From Mesorhizobium sp. (GTDB lineage: Bacteria > Pseudomonadota > Alphaproteobacteria > Rhizobiales > Rhizobiaceae): a DNA stretch of 6,510 bases. The position numbers were made by a program, and so were the translations under genes. The notes beneath the pieces were generated by a model. The model was not told where the DNA came from, made no database searches, and saw nothing but the letters and a program-made list of their open reading frames with translations. This document shows, in pieces, positions 1 through 5,548 of the stretch; positions within the stretch are counted from its first letter, which is position 1, and each line of letters begins with the position of its first letter. Location of the stretch: assembly GCA_019509685.1 (NCBI GenBank), contig JAEKLU010000082.1, forward strand, positions 1-6,510. The letters are read 5' to 3'.

Positions 1-614
1 AAGACGCCGAGGCCGCGCTCGCGCACCCGGTCGATCAGGTTCAGCACTTCCGCCGTCTGGGCGACGCCCAGCGCCGCGGTCGGCTCGTCGAGCAGGATCA
101 GCTTTGGTTCGAGCAGCAGCGATCGGGCGATGGCGACCGTCTGGCGCTGGCCGCCCGACAGCGAGGCGACCGCTTCGCGAACGCTGGGAATACGCGCCGA
201 CAATTCATTGAGCAGCGTCCAGGCGCGGATTTCCATCGCCACCTCGTCCAGCCGCAGCGGGTTGAGCTCCTTGCCGAGGAAGATGTTGGCGACGACGTCG
301 AGGTTCTCGCACAGCGCCAGGTCCTGGAAGACGGTGGCGATGCCCAGCGTCAGCGCCGCGCTCGGGTCAGGCATGGTGACCGGCTTGCCGCGAAAATCGA
401 TCGTGCCCGAGCTTGGCTGATGGACGCCGGCCAGGATCTTGACCAGCGTCGACTTGCCGGCGCCATTGTCACCGACCAGCGCCACGACTTCGCCGGCATG
501 AACATCGAGATCGATGTCGGTGAGTGCCGAGACCGCGCCGAAATTTTTCGAGATGCCGCGCAGGCTGAGCACCAGTTCGCCGGTCGAAACCGGTCTGTCG
601 GCGATGTCGGTCAT
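1..614 (-). CDS. Sugar ABC importer ATP-binding protein, CUT2 family (partial, C-terminus beyond the left edge)
   Basis: This is the ATPase that powers sugar import, acting on the cytoplasmic face of the membrane with a permease that is not in the window. The 204 visible codons show the ABC hallmarks in order: Walker A GDNGAGKST at about residues 48-56, Q-loop glutamine in VFQDLALCENL at about 97, signature LSGGQ at 152-156, and Walker B LILLDEPTAAL ending in the catalytic Glu at about 177. The H-loop lies off the edge. The ATG at 614 is preceded by GGAAAGG (625-631) at 10 bases. The close fit of FLGKEL and LSGGQRQTVAIARSL points to the ribose/xylose/fructose (CUT2) class. Whether it is a single-domain ATPase like FrcA or a tandem one like XylG/MglA cannot be seen here. 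It follows the sugar-binding protein gene on the same strand after a 130-base gap and is probably cotranscribed with it. Confidence 0.95.
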   Translation of the reverse strand, partial: MTDIADRPVSTGELVLSLRGISKNFGAVSALTDIDLDVHAGEVVALVGDNGAGKSTLVKILAGVHQPSSGTIDFRGKPVTMPDPSAALTLGIATVFQDLALCENLDVVANIFLGKELNPLRLDEVAMEIRAWTLLNELSARIPSVREAVASLSGGQRQTVAIARSLLLEPKLILLDEPTAALGVAQTAEVLNLIDRVRERGLGV

Positions 615-655
615 TGGGGGCAAACCTTTCCGGAGAGCCGGTCAAGAGTGGCGTC

Positions 656-674
656 CGGCCGCCTCGAGCGGCCG
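656..674 (-). promoter_or_regulatory. GC-rich stem-loop in the binding protein-ATPase gap
   Basis: CGGCCGC (656-662) pairs perfectly with GCGGCCG (668-674) around a 5-base loop, a 7-bp all-GC stem. In the minus-strand transcript it lies between the sugar-binding protein and the ATPase and has no T-run after it, so it is more likely an mRNA-stabilising or processing structure than a full terminator. On the plus strand it is followed by TTTTT (680-684), terminator-like, but no plus-strand gene reads into it. Confidence 0.55.
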
Positions 675-688
675 AACAGTTTTTGTTG

Positions 689-737
689 GACGATGACCTT
701 GCCCGAAAACCGGATTCCACTTTTCGGGATCATGGTC
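689..737. repeat. Rhizobial-type intergenic palindromic repeat
   Basis: CCCGAAAA (702-709) and TTTTCGGG (721-728) form a perfect 8-bp inverted repeat around CCGGATTCCAC, with imperfectly matching arms (GACGATGACC on the left, ATCATGGTC on the right). I recognise this as the element (GATCATG-type ends, CCGAAAA/TTTTCGG stem) found in very many intergenic regions of Mesorhizobium, Rhizobium and Sinorhizobium. That recognition is from memory, not from a search. It begins 7 bases after the stop codon of the sugar-binding protein gene and would be transcribed with it. Confidence 0.75.
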
Positions 738-744
738 GGTTCCC

Positions 745-1827
745 TTAGTTGACGATGCCGAGCTTCTTGCAGCCCTCGACATAGCGGTCGACGCAGAGTT
801 CGGCGGCCGTGTTGATCTTCTTGTCGATGATCTCGGCCTTGAGGTTTTCCTGCGTCACGACAGCCGGCGTGAACAGCTGCGAGGGCGTGTCGTACAAGGT
901 CATCTCGGCCTTTGGCGTTTCGCCAGACAGGAGCTTGATTGCGACGTTGGCGGCGGCGGCCGCGACGATCTCGCTCGGCTTGGAGATGGTGTTGTACTGG
1001 TCGCCGGCGATGATCAGCTGGAGTGCGGCGATCGTGGCGTCATTGCCGGTCACCGGCGGCACCGGATCGACGCCGGCCGCCTTGAAGGCGGCGATCGCGC
1101 CACCGCCGGTGCCGTCATTGGCAGCGACGACGCCGAGGATCTTGGTCGAGAAGCGGGTGATCTGGCCGCTCGCCCATTGCTGGGCTTTCGGCGGCGCCCA
1201 TTCCGGCGTGTCGAATTCGGCCAGGATCGGATAGCCGCTGTTGTCGAGGCCTTCGTGAATGCCCTTCTTGATCAGGCCGGCGGCCGCGTCGGTCGGCGAA
1301 CCGTTGATCTGCAGCAGGCCGCCGCCGGCCGGATCGACTTTCAGCGCCTTGAGGTGCTCGACCAGCGAATCCGCAATGGCCTTGCCGATGCCTTCGTTGT
1401 TGAAGGAGACGTAGAAATCGGCGGGCGCGGTCGGGATCGGCCGGTCATAGGCGATGACCTTGACGCCCTGGCTCTGCGCCAGCTTGACCAGTGAGGCGGC
1501 GGCGGTCGAATCGACGGGGTCGAGCACGATCGCCTTGGCGCCCTGAGAGATCACCGAGTTGAACTGCTGCTGCTGGCGCGAGGCGTCCGCATCGGCGTTC
1601 TGGTAGAGCACCTTGCAGCCGGGGCAGAGCTTTTTCATCTCGGCGGCAAAGCCCGGATAGTCGTGCTGCTCATAGCGGGTCGATGCCTGGTCGGGCATCA
1701 GGAAGGCAACCGTGGCGTCGGTGACATCAGCGGCAAAGGCGGCGGTGCCGCTGAGCAGGGAGAGTGCGAGCGCCGCCGCACCGATGGCTTTGCGGGCGGG
1801 TGGCGATTTCCAAGCAAATCTGGTCAT
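745..1827 (-). CDS. Periplasmic sugar-binding protein of a CUT2 ABC importer, XylF-like
   Basis: This 360-residue protein captures a sugar in the periplasm and hands it to the ABC permease. A signal peptide is clear: basic start with RK at 12-13, a hydrophobic stretch AAALALSLLSG, then AFA before the likely cut after residue 32. The mature protein has the type I periplasmic fold signs of the xylose/ribose class: AFLMPDQ near 41-47, a QQQQFNSVISQGAKAIVLDPVDS block at about 85-107, VIAYDRPI, INGSPTD, VVAANDGTGGG and VTGNDA. These fit XylF better than RbsB, so xylose or another monosaccharide is the likely ligand, but this is inferred. Two cysteine pairs (68/71 and 345/353) could form disulfides. 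The frame is open to 1977, but the start at 1827 is chosen because the signal peptide begins there and GGAG (1836-1839) lies 8 bases upstream. The ATPase gene follows and an AraC-type regulator precedes it on the same strand. Confidence 0.93.
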   Translation of the reverse strand: MTRFAWKSPPARKAIGAAALALSLLSGTAAFAADVTDATVAFLMPDQASTRYEQHDYPGFAAEMKKLCPGCKVLYQNADADASRQQQQFNSVISQGAKAIVLDPVDSTAAASLVKLAQSQGVKVIAYDRPIPTAPADFYVSFNNEGIGKAIADSLVEHLKALKVDPAGGGLLQINGSPTDAAAGLIKKGIHEGLDNSGYPILAEFDTPEWAPPKAQQWASGQITRFSTKILGVVAANDGTGGGAIAAFKAAGVDPVPPVTGNDATIAALQLIIAGDQYNTISKPSEIVAAAAANVAIKLLSGETPKAEMTLYDTPSQLFTPAVVTQENLKAEIIDKKINTAAELCVDRYVEGCKKLGIVN

Positions 1828-2087
1828 TCGAATATCTCCGTTTGAAGAAAATGGTTTCACGAAACCTGAGCACCACATGGCGCGCCAGGTCTTGACTGCA
1901 TGTCGAACTGTTGCGAGGACTATCATCAGCGGCATGGGGATGATCGTCCTTGACCATCTCTCTGCGAGCATCCGCATCCTCTTGATGTTGCTGGATTTCA
2001 GGACAAGCGATCTCCAGCGCGGGGCGCCTCCAACGCACCCGCGTCATTCCTTCCAGACGATGTTCAGGCTCCTCCCGGTCCTCCCTG
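1828..2087 (-). promoter_or_regulatory. Leader/promoter region of the sugar importer operon
   Basis: These 260 bases separate the upstream regulator gene from the sugar-binding protein gene and should hold the operon's promoter unless the regulator is cotranscribed. Visible structure: an inverted repeat GGTTTC-AC-GAAACC at 1853-1866, close to the ribosome-binding site; a spaced inverted repeat GCTGGA (1990-1995) and TCCAGC (2013-2018) with a 17-base spacer; and a tandem TCCTCCC at 2070-2076 and 2079-2085 just after the regulator's stop. I could not pick a convincing -35/-10 pair. Open frames on both strands across this stretch lack good starts and look like chance in GC-rich DNA. Confidence 0.45.
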
Positions 2088-2972
2088 TTAGGCGGCAATC
2101 TCCGCGTTTATGTTTTCCGCCAGCAAGGCCCTGAAGCGCGAGGGCGACATGCCTTTCTGCGCCAGGAATTGGCGGTTGAAATTCGAGATGTTGTTGTAGC
2201 CGGCGGCGTAGCAGATCTCGGTGATCGAGGTCTGCGCGTCGCTCATCAGCAACTGGCAGGCAAGGTTGATGCGCAGCCGATTGACATACTGCACCAGCGC
2301 CATCCCGGTATGCCGGCGAAAGCTGCGCGAGAAGGCGCTGGGACTGCGCCCGGCGATTTCGGCAAGGTCGCTTTCGCTGAACGGCTCGGTCAAGTGGCAA
2401 TTGATGTAGGCGAGCGCCTGGTTGATGCCGGCCGACATGAAGCCGGAGGGATCGGGAAGGTAGCCGGCGCTGGTCAGCGTGCGGACATCGCCGGCGCGGC
2501 TCAGGATGTCGAGCACGGCCATGAACAGCGACAGGCGGCGCACGCCTTGCGCTTCGACCAGTTCGGCAAGCAGCGGCGCGGCGAGCTCGGCCGTCGACGG
2601 CGAGAACAGCGCGCCGCGGCGGCTGATTTCAAGGATGCCGGCGCAGGCGGCAAGCTCGGGAAGGGCGGCGGTCGAGTCGGCGATGAATTCTTCGGAGAAT
2701 TGGACGACGCGGCCGCGCAGCGGCACAGTCTCGCCCGGCGGCACGTCGCTGATCCAATTGTGCGGCAGGTTGGGACCGGTGAGCACCAGATTGCCGGGCT
2801 CGAACTCGCCGATGAAGTCGCCGACGAAATAGCGACCGGTGGTGGCCACGACGAGGTGCAGCTCATATTCGGGATGGAAGTGCCAGCGCACGGTGCGGAA
2901 AGGGTAGCCGTGGGCCCAGGCCTTGAACGACTCACCTTGTCTGATCTGGACGACTTCCAGGTCCGGGTTCAT
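2088..2972 (-). CDS. AraC-family transcriptional regulator with cupin sensor domain, likely controller of the sugar importer
   Basis: A 294-residue DNA-binding regulator. The N-terminal half carries a cupin/AraC-binding domain with histidines 31, 33 and 39 and Glu37 in WHFHPEYELH, the pattern of a sugar-binding and dimerising pocket. The C-terminal AraC domain has two helix-turn-helix units, about residues 200-223 (SDLAEIAGRSPSAFSRSF) and 249-274 (SITEICYAAGYNNISNFNRQF). The family's usual length is about 300, so it is intact. Two ATGs lie two codons apart at 2978 and 2972. GGAGG (2980-2984) is only 1 base from the first but 7 bases from the second, so 2972 is chosen. It sits directly upstream of the sugar importer genes on the same strand with a 260-base gap, which suggests it senses the imported sugar and controls those genes. 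That role is inferred from position only. Confidence 0.9.
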   Translation of the reverse strand: MNPDLEVVQIRQGESFKAWAHGYPFRTVRWHFHPEYELHLVVATTGRYFVGDFIGEFEPGNLVLTGPNLPHNWISDVPPGETVPLRGRVVQFSEEFIADSTAALPELAACAGILEISRRGALFSPSTAELAAPLLAELVEAQGVRRLSLFMAVLDILSRAGDVRTLTSAGYLPDPSGFMSAGINQALAYINCHLTEPFSESDLAEIAGRSPSAFSRSFRRHTGMALVQYVNRLRINLACQLLMSDAQTSITEICYAAGYNNISNFNRQFLAQKGMSPSRFRALLAENINAEIAA

Positions 2973-3227
2973 GTTCATTCCTCCCGCGCGGGTCCGGTCT
3001 GGTGACCGGTTGCTGCGCTTTCTTCGGCAGGCCGTGTATTCCCACTGGCCGCCGTGATTGGAAGCTTAGGCGGCAATTGAAGCGCCTGCCACCACGGCTT
3101 GTCCACCCGACCGATACTTTTTTGTCGTTTCCGCGTCGCCCGAAAACAGCTCGTGAGCACAAGCGGCGGCGACAGGCCGAAGCCATGACCATTGCGATCA
3201 CCTGGTTCAGGGCCCCGAAGCACTTCC

Positions 3228-3235
3228 TTAACCAT
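3228..3235 (+). promoter_or_regulatory. CtrA-like box TTAACCAT upstream of the GH25 gene
   Basis: TTAACCAT is the short form of the binding motif of CtrA, the cell-cycle regulator of alphaproteobacteria. Here it ends 41 bases before the TTG start of a peptidoglycan-hydrolase-like gene, a position suitable for promoter control. Eight-base matches arise by chance, so the site is only a candidate. It stands out because it is AT-rich in a GC-rich background and sits in front of a cell-wall gene. Confidence 0.4.
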
Positions 3236-3241
3236 AAGCGT

Positions 3242-3269
3242 CCAGGATCGTCCCCTGGTCAGTGGGGAC
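3242..3269 (+). promoter_or_regulatory. Two mutually exclusive hairpins, one covering the ribosome-binding site of the GH25 gene
   Basis: GTCCCC (3250-3255) pairs with GGGGAC (3264-3269) across an 8-base loop. The right arm contains GGGGA, the Shine-Dalgarno sequence 8 bases before the TTG start. An alternative hairpin, CCAGG (3242-3246) with CCTGG (3254-3258), shares bases 3254-3255 with the first, so only one can form at a time. This could tune translation, but no ligand-binding structure is evident and no folding energy was computed. Confidence 0.4.
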
Positions 3270-3276
3270 ACCCTGA

Positions 3277-4440
3277 TTGAAAAAGCCGGCGCGCCCTCTT
3301 CGCCGCCTGGCGCTTCTCGCAGCAGCGATGGTGCTGGGCACGGCGGCACAGGCCTCGGATTTCTCCGAGCCGTGGAAGAATGCCGACCGCGCGCTGATCA
3401 TCGACGCCTATGAATACAATTCCATCGACTGGGGGCAGCTTGTCACCGACAAGCGCGTCGTCGGCTTCATCAACAAGGCGTCCGACGGCCTGCCGCCGCC
3501 CTATTTCTGCTTCGGCGGCGAGACCGACGTGAAGCTCTGCAAGGCGCTGTGGAAGCGCTATGCGGTGACGCGCGAATTGTTCCAGACGCGCAAGGTGGTG
3601 GCCAAGGCGCTCGGTCTGAAATGGGGCGCCTATCACCTGGCGCGTCCCGGCAACCCGGTCGAGCAGGCGAACAATTTCATCGATTTCGCCGAGCCGGCGG
3701 CGGACGATCTGCTGGCGCTGGACATCGAAGGCATCGACCCGACGCAATGGATGTCGCTGGAGGACGCCGAGGAGTTCGTGCGCCAGGTGCACCGCCGCCT
3801 CGGCCGCTTCCCGGTGCTCTACACCAATGGCCGGACGGCGCAATATATCGCCGATAACCGCTACACCTATCGGCTGCTGTCCAGGCTGCCGCTCTGGTAT
3901 GCGCGCTACAAACCGACCATCGACGTGCATTTCCCGATGGGCAACTGGCAAGGCTACGCGCTCTGGCAGTTCGCCGCGCAAGCCAATTGCGGGCATTTCT
4001 CCTGCCCCTACCGCGTGCCGGGCACACCCAACGATATCGACGTCAGCGTGGCGCCGATGAACGCGAGCGAATTGCGCCAGCAATGGGCGTTCGGCGGGCT
4101 GATCGACGTGCCGTCCGATTACCTCGCCTCGATCCCGGTGCCGGTCTCGCGTGAGGCGGCGCTGTCCGGCAAGGTGACCATCACCTATGCCGATGTGGCG
4201 ACGCCGCCGACCGTCGAGGAACTGGTCGCGGTGCTCGGGTCGCGCTGGGGCAAGTTCCGCAGCGGCTTCCGCATGCCGGTGGTGAAGACGGTGCCGCAAC
4301 GCGCCAGTTTCGGCATCGTCCAATATGTCGCCTGGAAGCGCTCGGTGCAGCGCACGCCCGAGCAGATCGATGCCGCCTTTGCCGCCGCCGCCGATCCGGT
4401 GAGCACCGCCTCGACAGCACTCGACAGCGCCAAGCGCTGA
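3277..4440 (+). CDS. Secreted GH25 lysozyme-like protein with an uncharacterised C-terminal region
   Basis: A 387-residue exported protein predicted to cut the muramic acid-glucosamine bond of peptidoglycan in the periplasm or outside the cell. A signal peptide (KKPARPLRR, then LALLAAAMVLG, likely cut after AQA at residue 26) precedes a GH25 domain at about 38-262. Family landmarks: Asp43 in LIIDAYEYNSIDW, GFINKASDG at 63-71, WGAYHLARPGNPVEQA at 116-131, the catalytic-type pair Asp149/Glu151 in LALDIEG, LPLWYARY, and the closing Asp253/Asp255 in NDIDVS. Cysteines 78/88 and 238/243 may form disulfides. The last 120 or so residues match no domain I recognise. The start is TTG: an in-frame TGA lies directly before it, GGGGA is 8 bases upstream, and the signal peptide begins exactly there. 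It stands alone on its strand, so a link with the neighbouring sugar genes is not evident. Confidence 0.88.
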   Translation: MKKPARPLRRLALLAAAMVLGTAAQASDFSEPWKNADRALIIDAYEYNSIDWGQLVTDKRVVGFINKASDGLPPPYFCFGGETDVKLCKALWKRYAVTRELFQTRKVVAKALGLKWGAYHLARPGNPVEQANNFIDFAEPAADDLLALDIEGIDPTQWMSLEDAEEFVRQVHRRLGRFPVLYTNGRTAQYIADNRYTYRLLSRLPLWYARYKPTIDVHFPMGNWQGYALWQFAAQANCGHFSCPYRVPGTPNDIDVSVAPMNASELRQQWAFGGLIDVPSDYLASIPVPVSREAALSGKVTITYADVATPPTVEELVAVLGSRWGKFRSGFRMPVVKTVPQRASFGIVQYVAWKRSVQRTPEQIDAAFAAAADPVSTASTALDSAKR

Positions 4441-4465
4441 AGTCAACCCCGACCAATTTTCAGCG
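4435..4465. repeat. Inverted repeat spanning both stop codons of the convergent genes
   Basis: CGCTGAA (4435-4441) and TTCAGCG (4459-4465) are perfect inverted copies around a 17-base spacer. Each arm contains the last arginine codon and TGA stop of one of two convergent genes, which are only 19 bases apart. It could be a weak two-way terminator, but there is no strong GC stem or following T-run, and similar gene ends may explain it. Confidence 0.3.
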
Positions 4466-5335
4466 ATGGCTGCCGAGGCTGGCATACATGCCGGTGGTGC
4501 GGAATTGCGTCGGCGTGATGCCGTAGAAACGGCGAAAGACCTTGGAGAAATAGTTGGCGTCCTCGAAGCCGCACAGGACGGACACTTCCTTGACCGGCAG
4601 GAAATCGGCCTTGGTCAGAAGCTTGGCCGCGCGCTGCAGCCGTTGCTGCAGGACGAATTCGGCCGGCGGCAGCCCTTCGCTCTCGGCAAAGCAGCGCGAG
4701 AAATGCGCCCGGCTGAGGCCGCTGATCTCGACAAGGTCCGACACCGGCAGAGCCTTGTCGAGATTGGCGTTGATGTGATCGATGACCGGCTGCATGGCGC
4801 TCTGCTTTTCGGCGAAAGCGTGCGAGCCAAAGACATCGTCGTAGAGTGCCATCGCAGCCTCGTAGGCGATCGCCGAAGCCCTGCCGGGCGACGCCGCGCC
4901 CTTGATGAGGCGCAGGCTGCAATCGGCAAGATGATCCACGGTCGCCGGCTGCAGCCGCAAGACCGGGCCAAAGACGTCGAGGATCGATTTATGGATGCGC
5001 AGCGCCTCCTCGCCGTTCATCGAGATCCAGAAATACTCCCAGCGGTCGCCCTGCCCCAGCCAGTAGCGATGGTTGTGCGGCACCAGCACCAGCAGCGTGT
5101 CGTTGGCCTGCAGGCGGTAGTTGCGGTTTTCGTAGCGCAACTGTCCCGCGCCGCTGATCGTATGCTGCAGCACAGTGAACGGCGTCTGGCCGCGCTTGCG
5201 CCCATCCCAGTCATAGGTCACGTCCTGGCGGACTTCATAGCCCGTGCTGGTCGGCATCGCGTGCAGGCGCTGGCGGCCGCGCGGCAGCGATACCGTCCGC
5301 ATCACTTGTCCGTTGGCGATCAGCTCGCGCAGCAC
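4460..5335 (-). CDS. AraC-family transcriptional regulator, likely controller of the alpha-galactosidase locus
   Basis: A 291-residue regulator with an N-terminal AraC-type sensor domain (TPFTVLQHTISGAGQLRYE through LLVLVPHNHRYWLG) and a C-terminal AraC DNA-binding domain with two helix-turn-helix units at about 198-221 (SDLVEISGLSRAHFSRCF) and 246-272 (LPVKEVSVLCGFEDANYFSKVF), ending shortly after the family's typical PTQFR. It is divergent from the melA-like gene, the same layout as melR-melA in enterics and an AraC-type activator (AgpT) known for alpha-galactoside use in Sinorhizobium meliloti; activation of the neighbour by melibiose- or raffinose-type sugars is inferred. The start is uncertain. 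GTG at 5335 is preferred because GAGGG (5343-5347) lies 7 bases upstream; ATG at 5302 would give 280 residues but has only a weak GGA upstream. The frame stays open far upstream, antisense to melA, but that part is not coding. Confidence 0.88.
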   Translation of the reverse strand: MLRELIANGQVMRTVSLPRGRQRLHAMPTSTGYEVRQDVTYDWDGRKRGQTPFTVLQHTISGAGQLRYENRNYRLQANDTLLVLVPHNHRYWLGQGDRWEYFWISMNGEEALRIHKSILDVFGPVLRLQPATVDHLADCSLRLIKGAASPGRASAIAYEAAMALYDDVFGSHAFAEKQSAMQPVIDHINANLDKALPVSDLVEISGLSRAHFSRCFAESEGLPPAEFVLQQRLQRAAKLLTKADFLPVKEVSVLCGFEDANYFSKVFRRFYGITPTQFRTTGMYASLGSHR

Positions 5336-5548
5336 AAAATTACCCTCGAAAGCATAATCGTTCTCTGGCCGCGCCCGCGAATAACGGCATAATCCAAAAC
5401 TCAAGAACGCGAAAGACCCGCGGTCGAGGAGCAGGCGGGAGGAGAAAGAGCCGGAATTCCGGCTCGGATGGCATATGCGCCACGGCGCGCCGCCATATCC
5501 TCGCTTGCTGCTCCTTGCCTGGCATTCAGTTGGATCAAGGTGAAGGTG
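5336..5548. promoter_or_regulatory. Divergent control region between the AraC-type regulator and melA
   Basis: These 213 bases must carry promoters for both genes. Nearest the regulator are two direct copies of GCATAATC (5352-5359 and 5387-5394), 35 bases apart start to start and AT-rich against the background. Nearer melA are the 18-bp palindrome at 5448-5465, GCATATGC at 5471-5478 and CGGCGCGCCG at 5483-5492, three palindromes within 45 bases. AraC proteins usually bind direct repeats, so the GCATAATC copies are the better guess for the activator. No promoter boxes could be assigned with confidence. Confidence 0.5.
5448..5465. repeat. 18-bp perfect palindrome upstream of melA
   Basis: GAGCCGGAATTCCGGCTC reads the same on both strands with no spacer. 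It ends 83 bases before the melA start. With no loop it fits a protein-binding site for a symmetric dimer (for example LacI or TetR type) better than an RNA hairpin, although in RNA a shortened stem could form. The protein that would bind it is unknown. Confidence 0.5.

Larger units (their letters stand above)
2973..3276. other. Divergent intergenic region between the AraC-type regulator and the GH25 gene
   Basis: About 300 bases without a credible gene, holding the promoters of both neighbours. Next to the regulator there is an inverted repeat CCGGT/ACCGG (2994-2998 and 3005-3009), a possible autoregulatory site. The middle has a weak AGGCG/CGCCT inverted repeat (3068-3087) and a T-run at 3118-3123 with no convincing stem before it. 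Next to the GH25 gene lie the TTAACCAT box and the overlapping hairpins described separately. Short open frames here have no ribosome-binding site or recognisable product. Confidence 0.6.

Noticed and set aside
1828..1977. A 50-residue N-terminal extension of the sugar-binding protein
   Set aside because: It would bury the signal peptide, lacks a ribosome-binding site at its first ATG, and the start at 1827 has GGAG at correct spacing.
1727..2098. A 123-codon minus-strand frame in the regulator-binding protein gap
   Set aside because: No recognisable domain; the internal ATG with GGAAGG is too close to it, and the frame runs into the binding-protein gene out of phase.
2169..3005. A 278-codon plus-strand frame over the left AraC-type gene
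   Set aside because: Antisense to a clear AraC regulator; Gly/Ala/Arg/His-rich with no domain.
3118..3123. A run of six Ts as a possible terminator
   Set aside because: No stable stem precedes it on the plus strand and no gene reads into it.
3259..4485. A 408-codon minus-strand frame antisense to the whole GH25 gene
   Set aside because: Low-complexity His/Arg/Ala-rich composition typical of shadow frames; the plus strand encodes a coherent protein with signal peptide and catalytic motifs.
5336..5548. Sigma-70-like -35/-10 boxes in the regulator-melA gap
   Set aside because: Partial matches exist on both strands, but none has both boxes with acceptable spacing.
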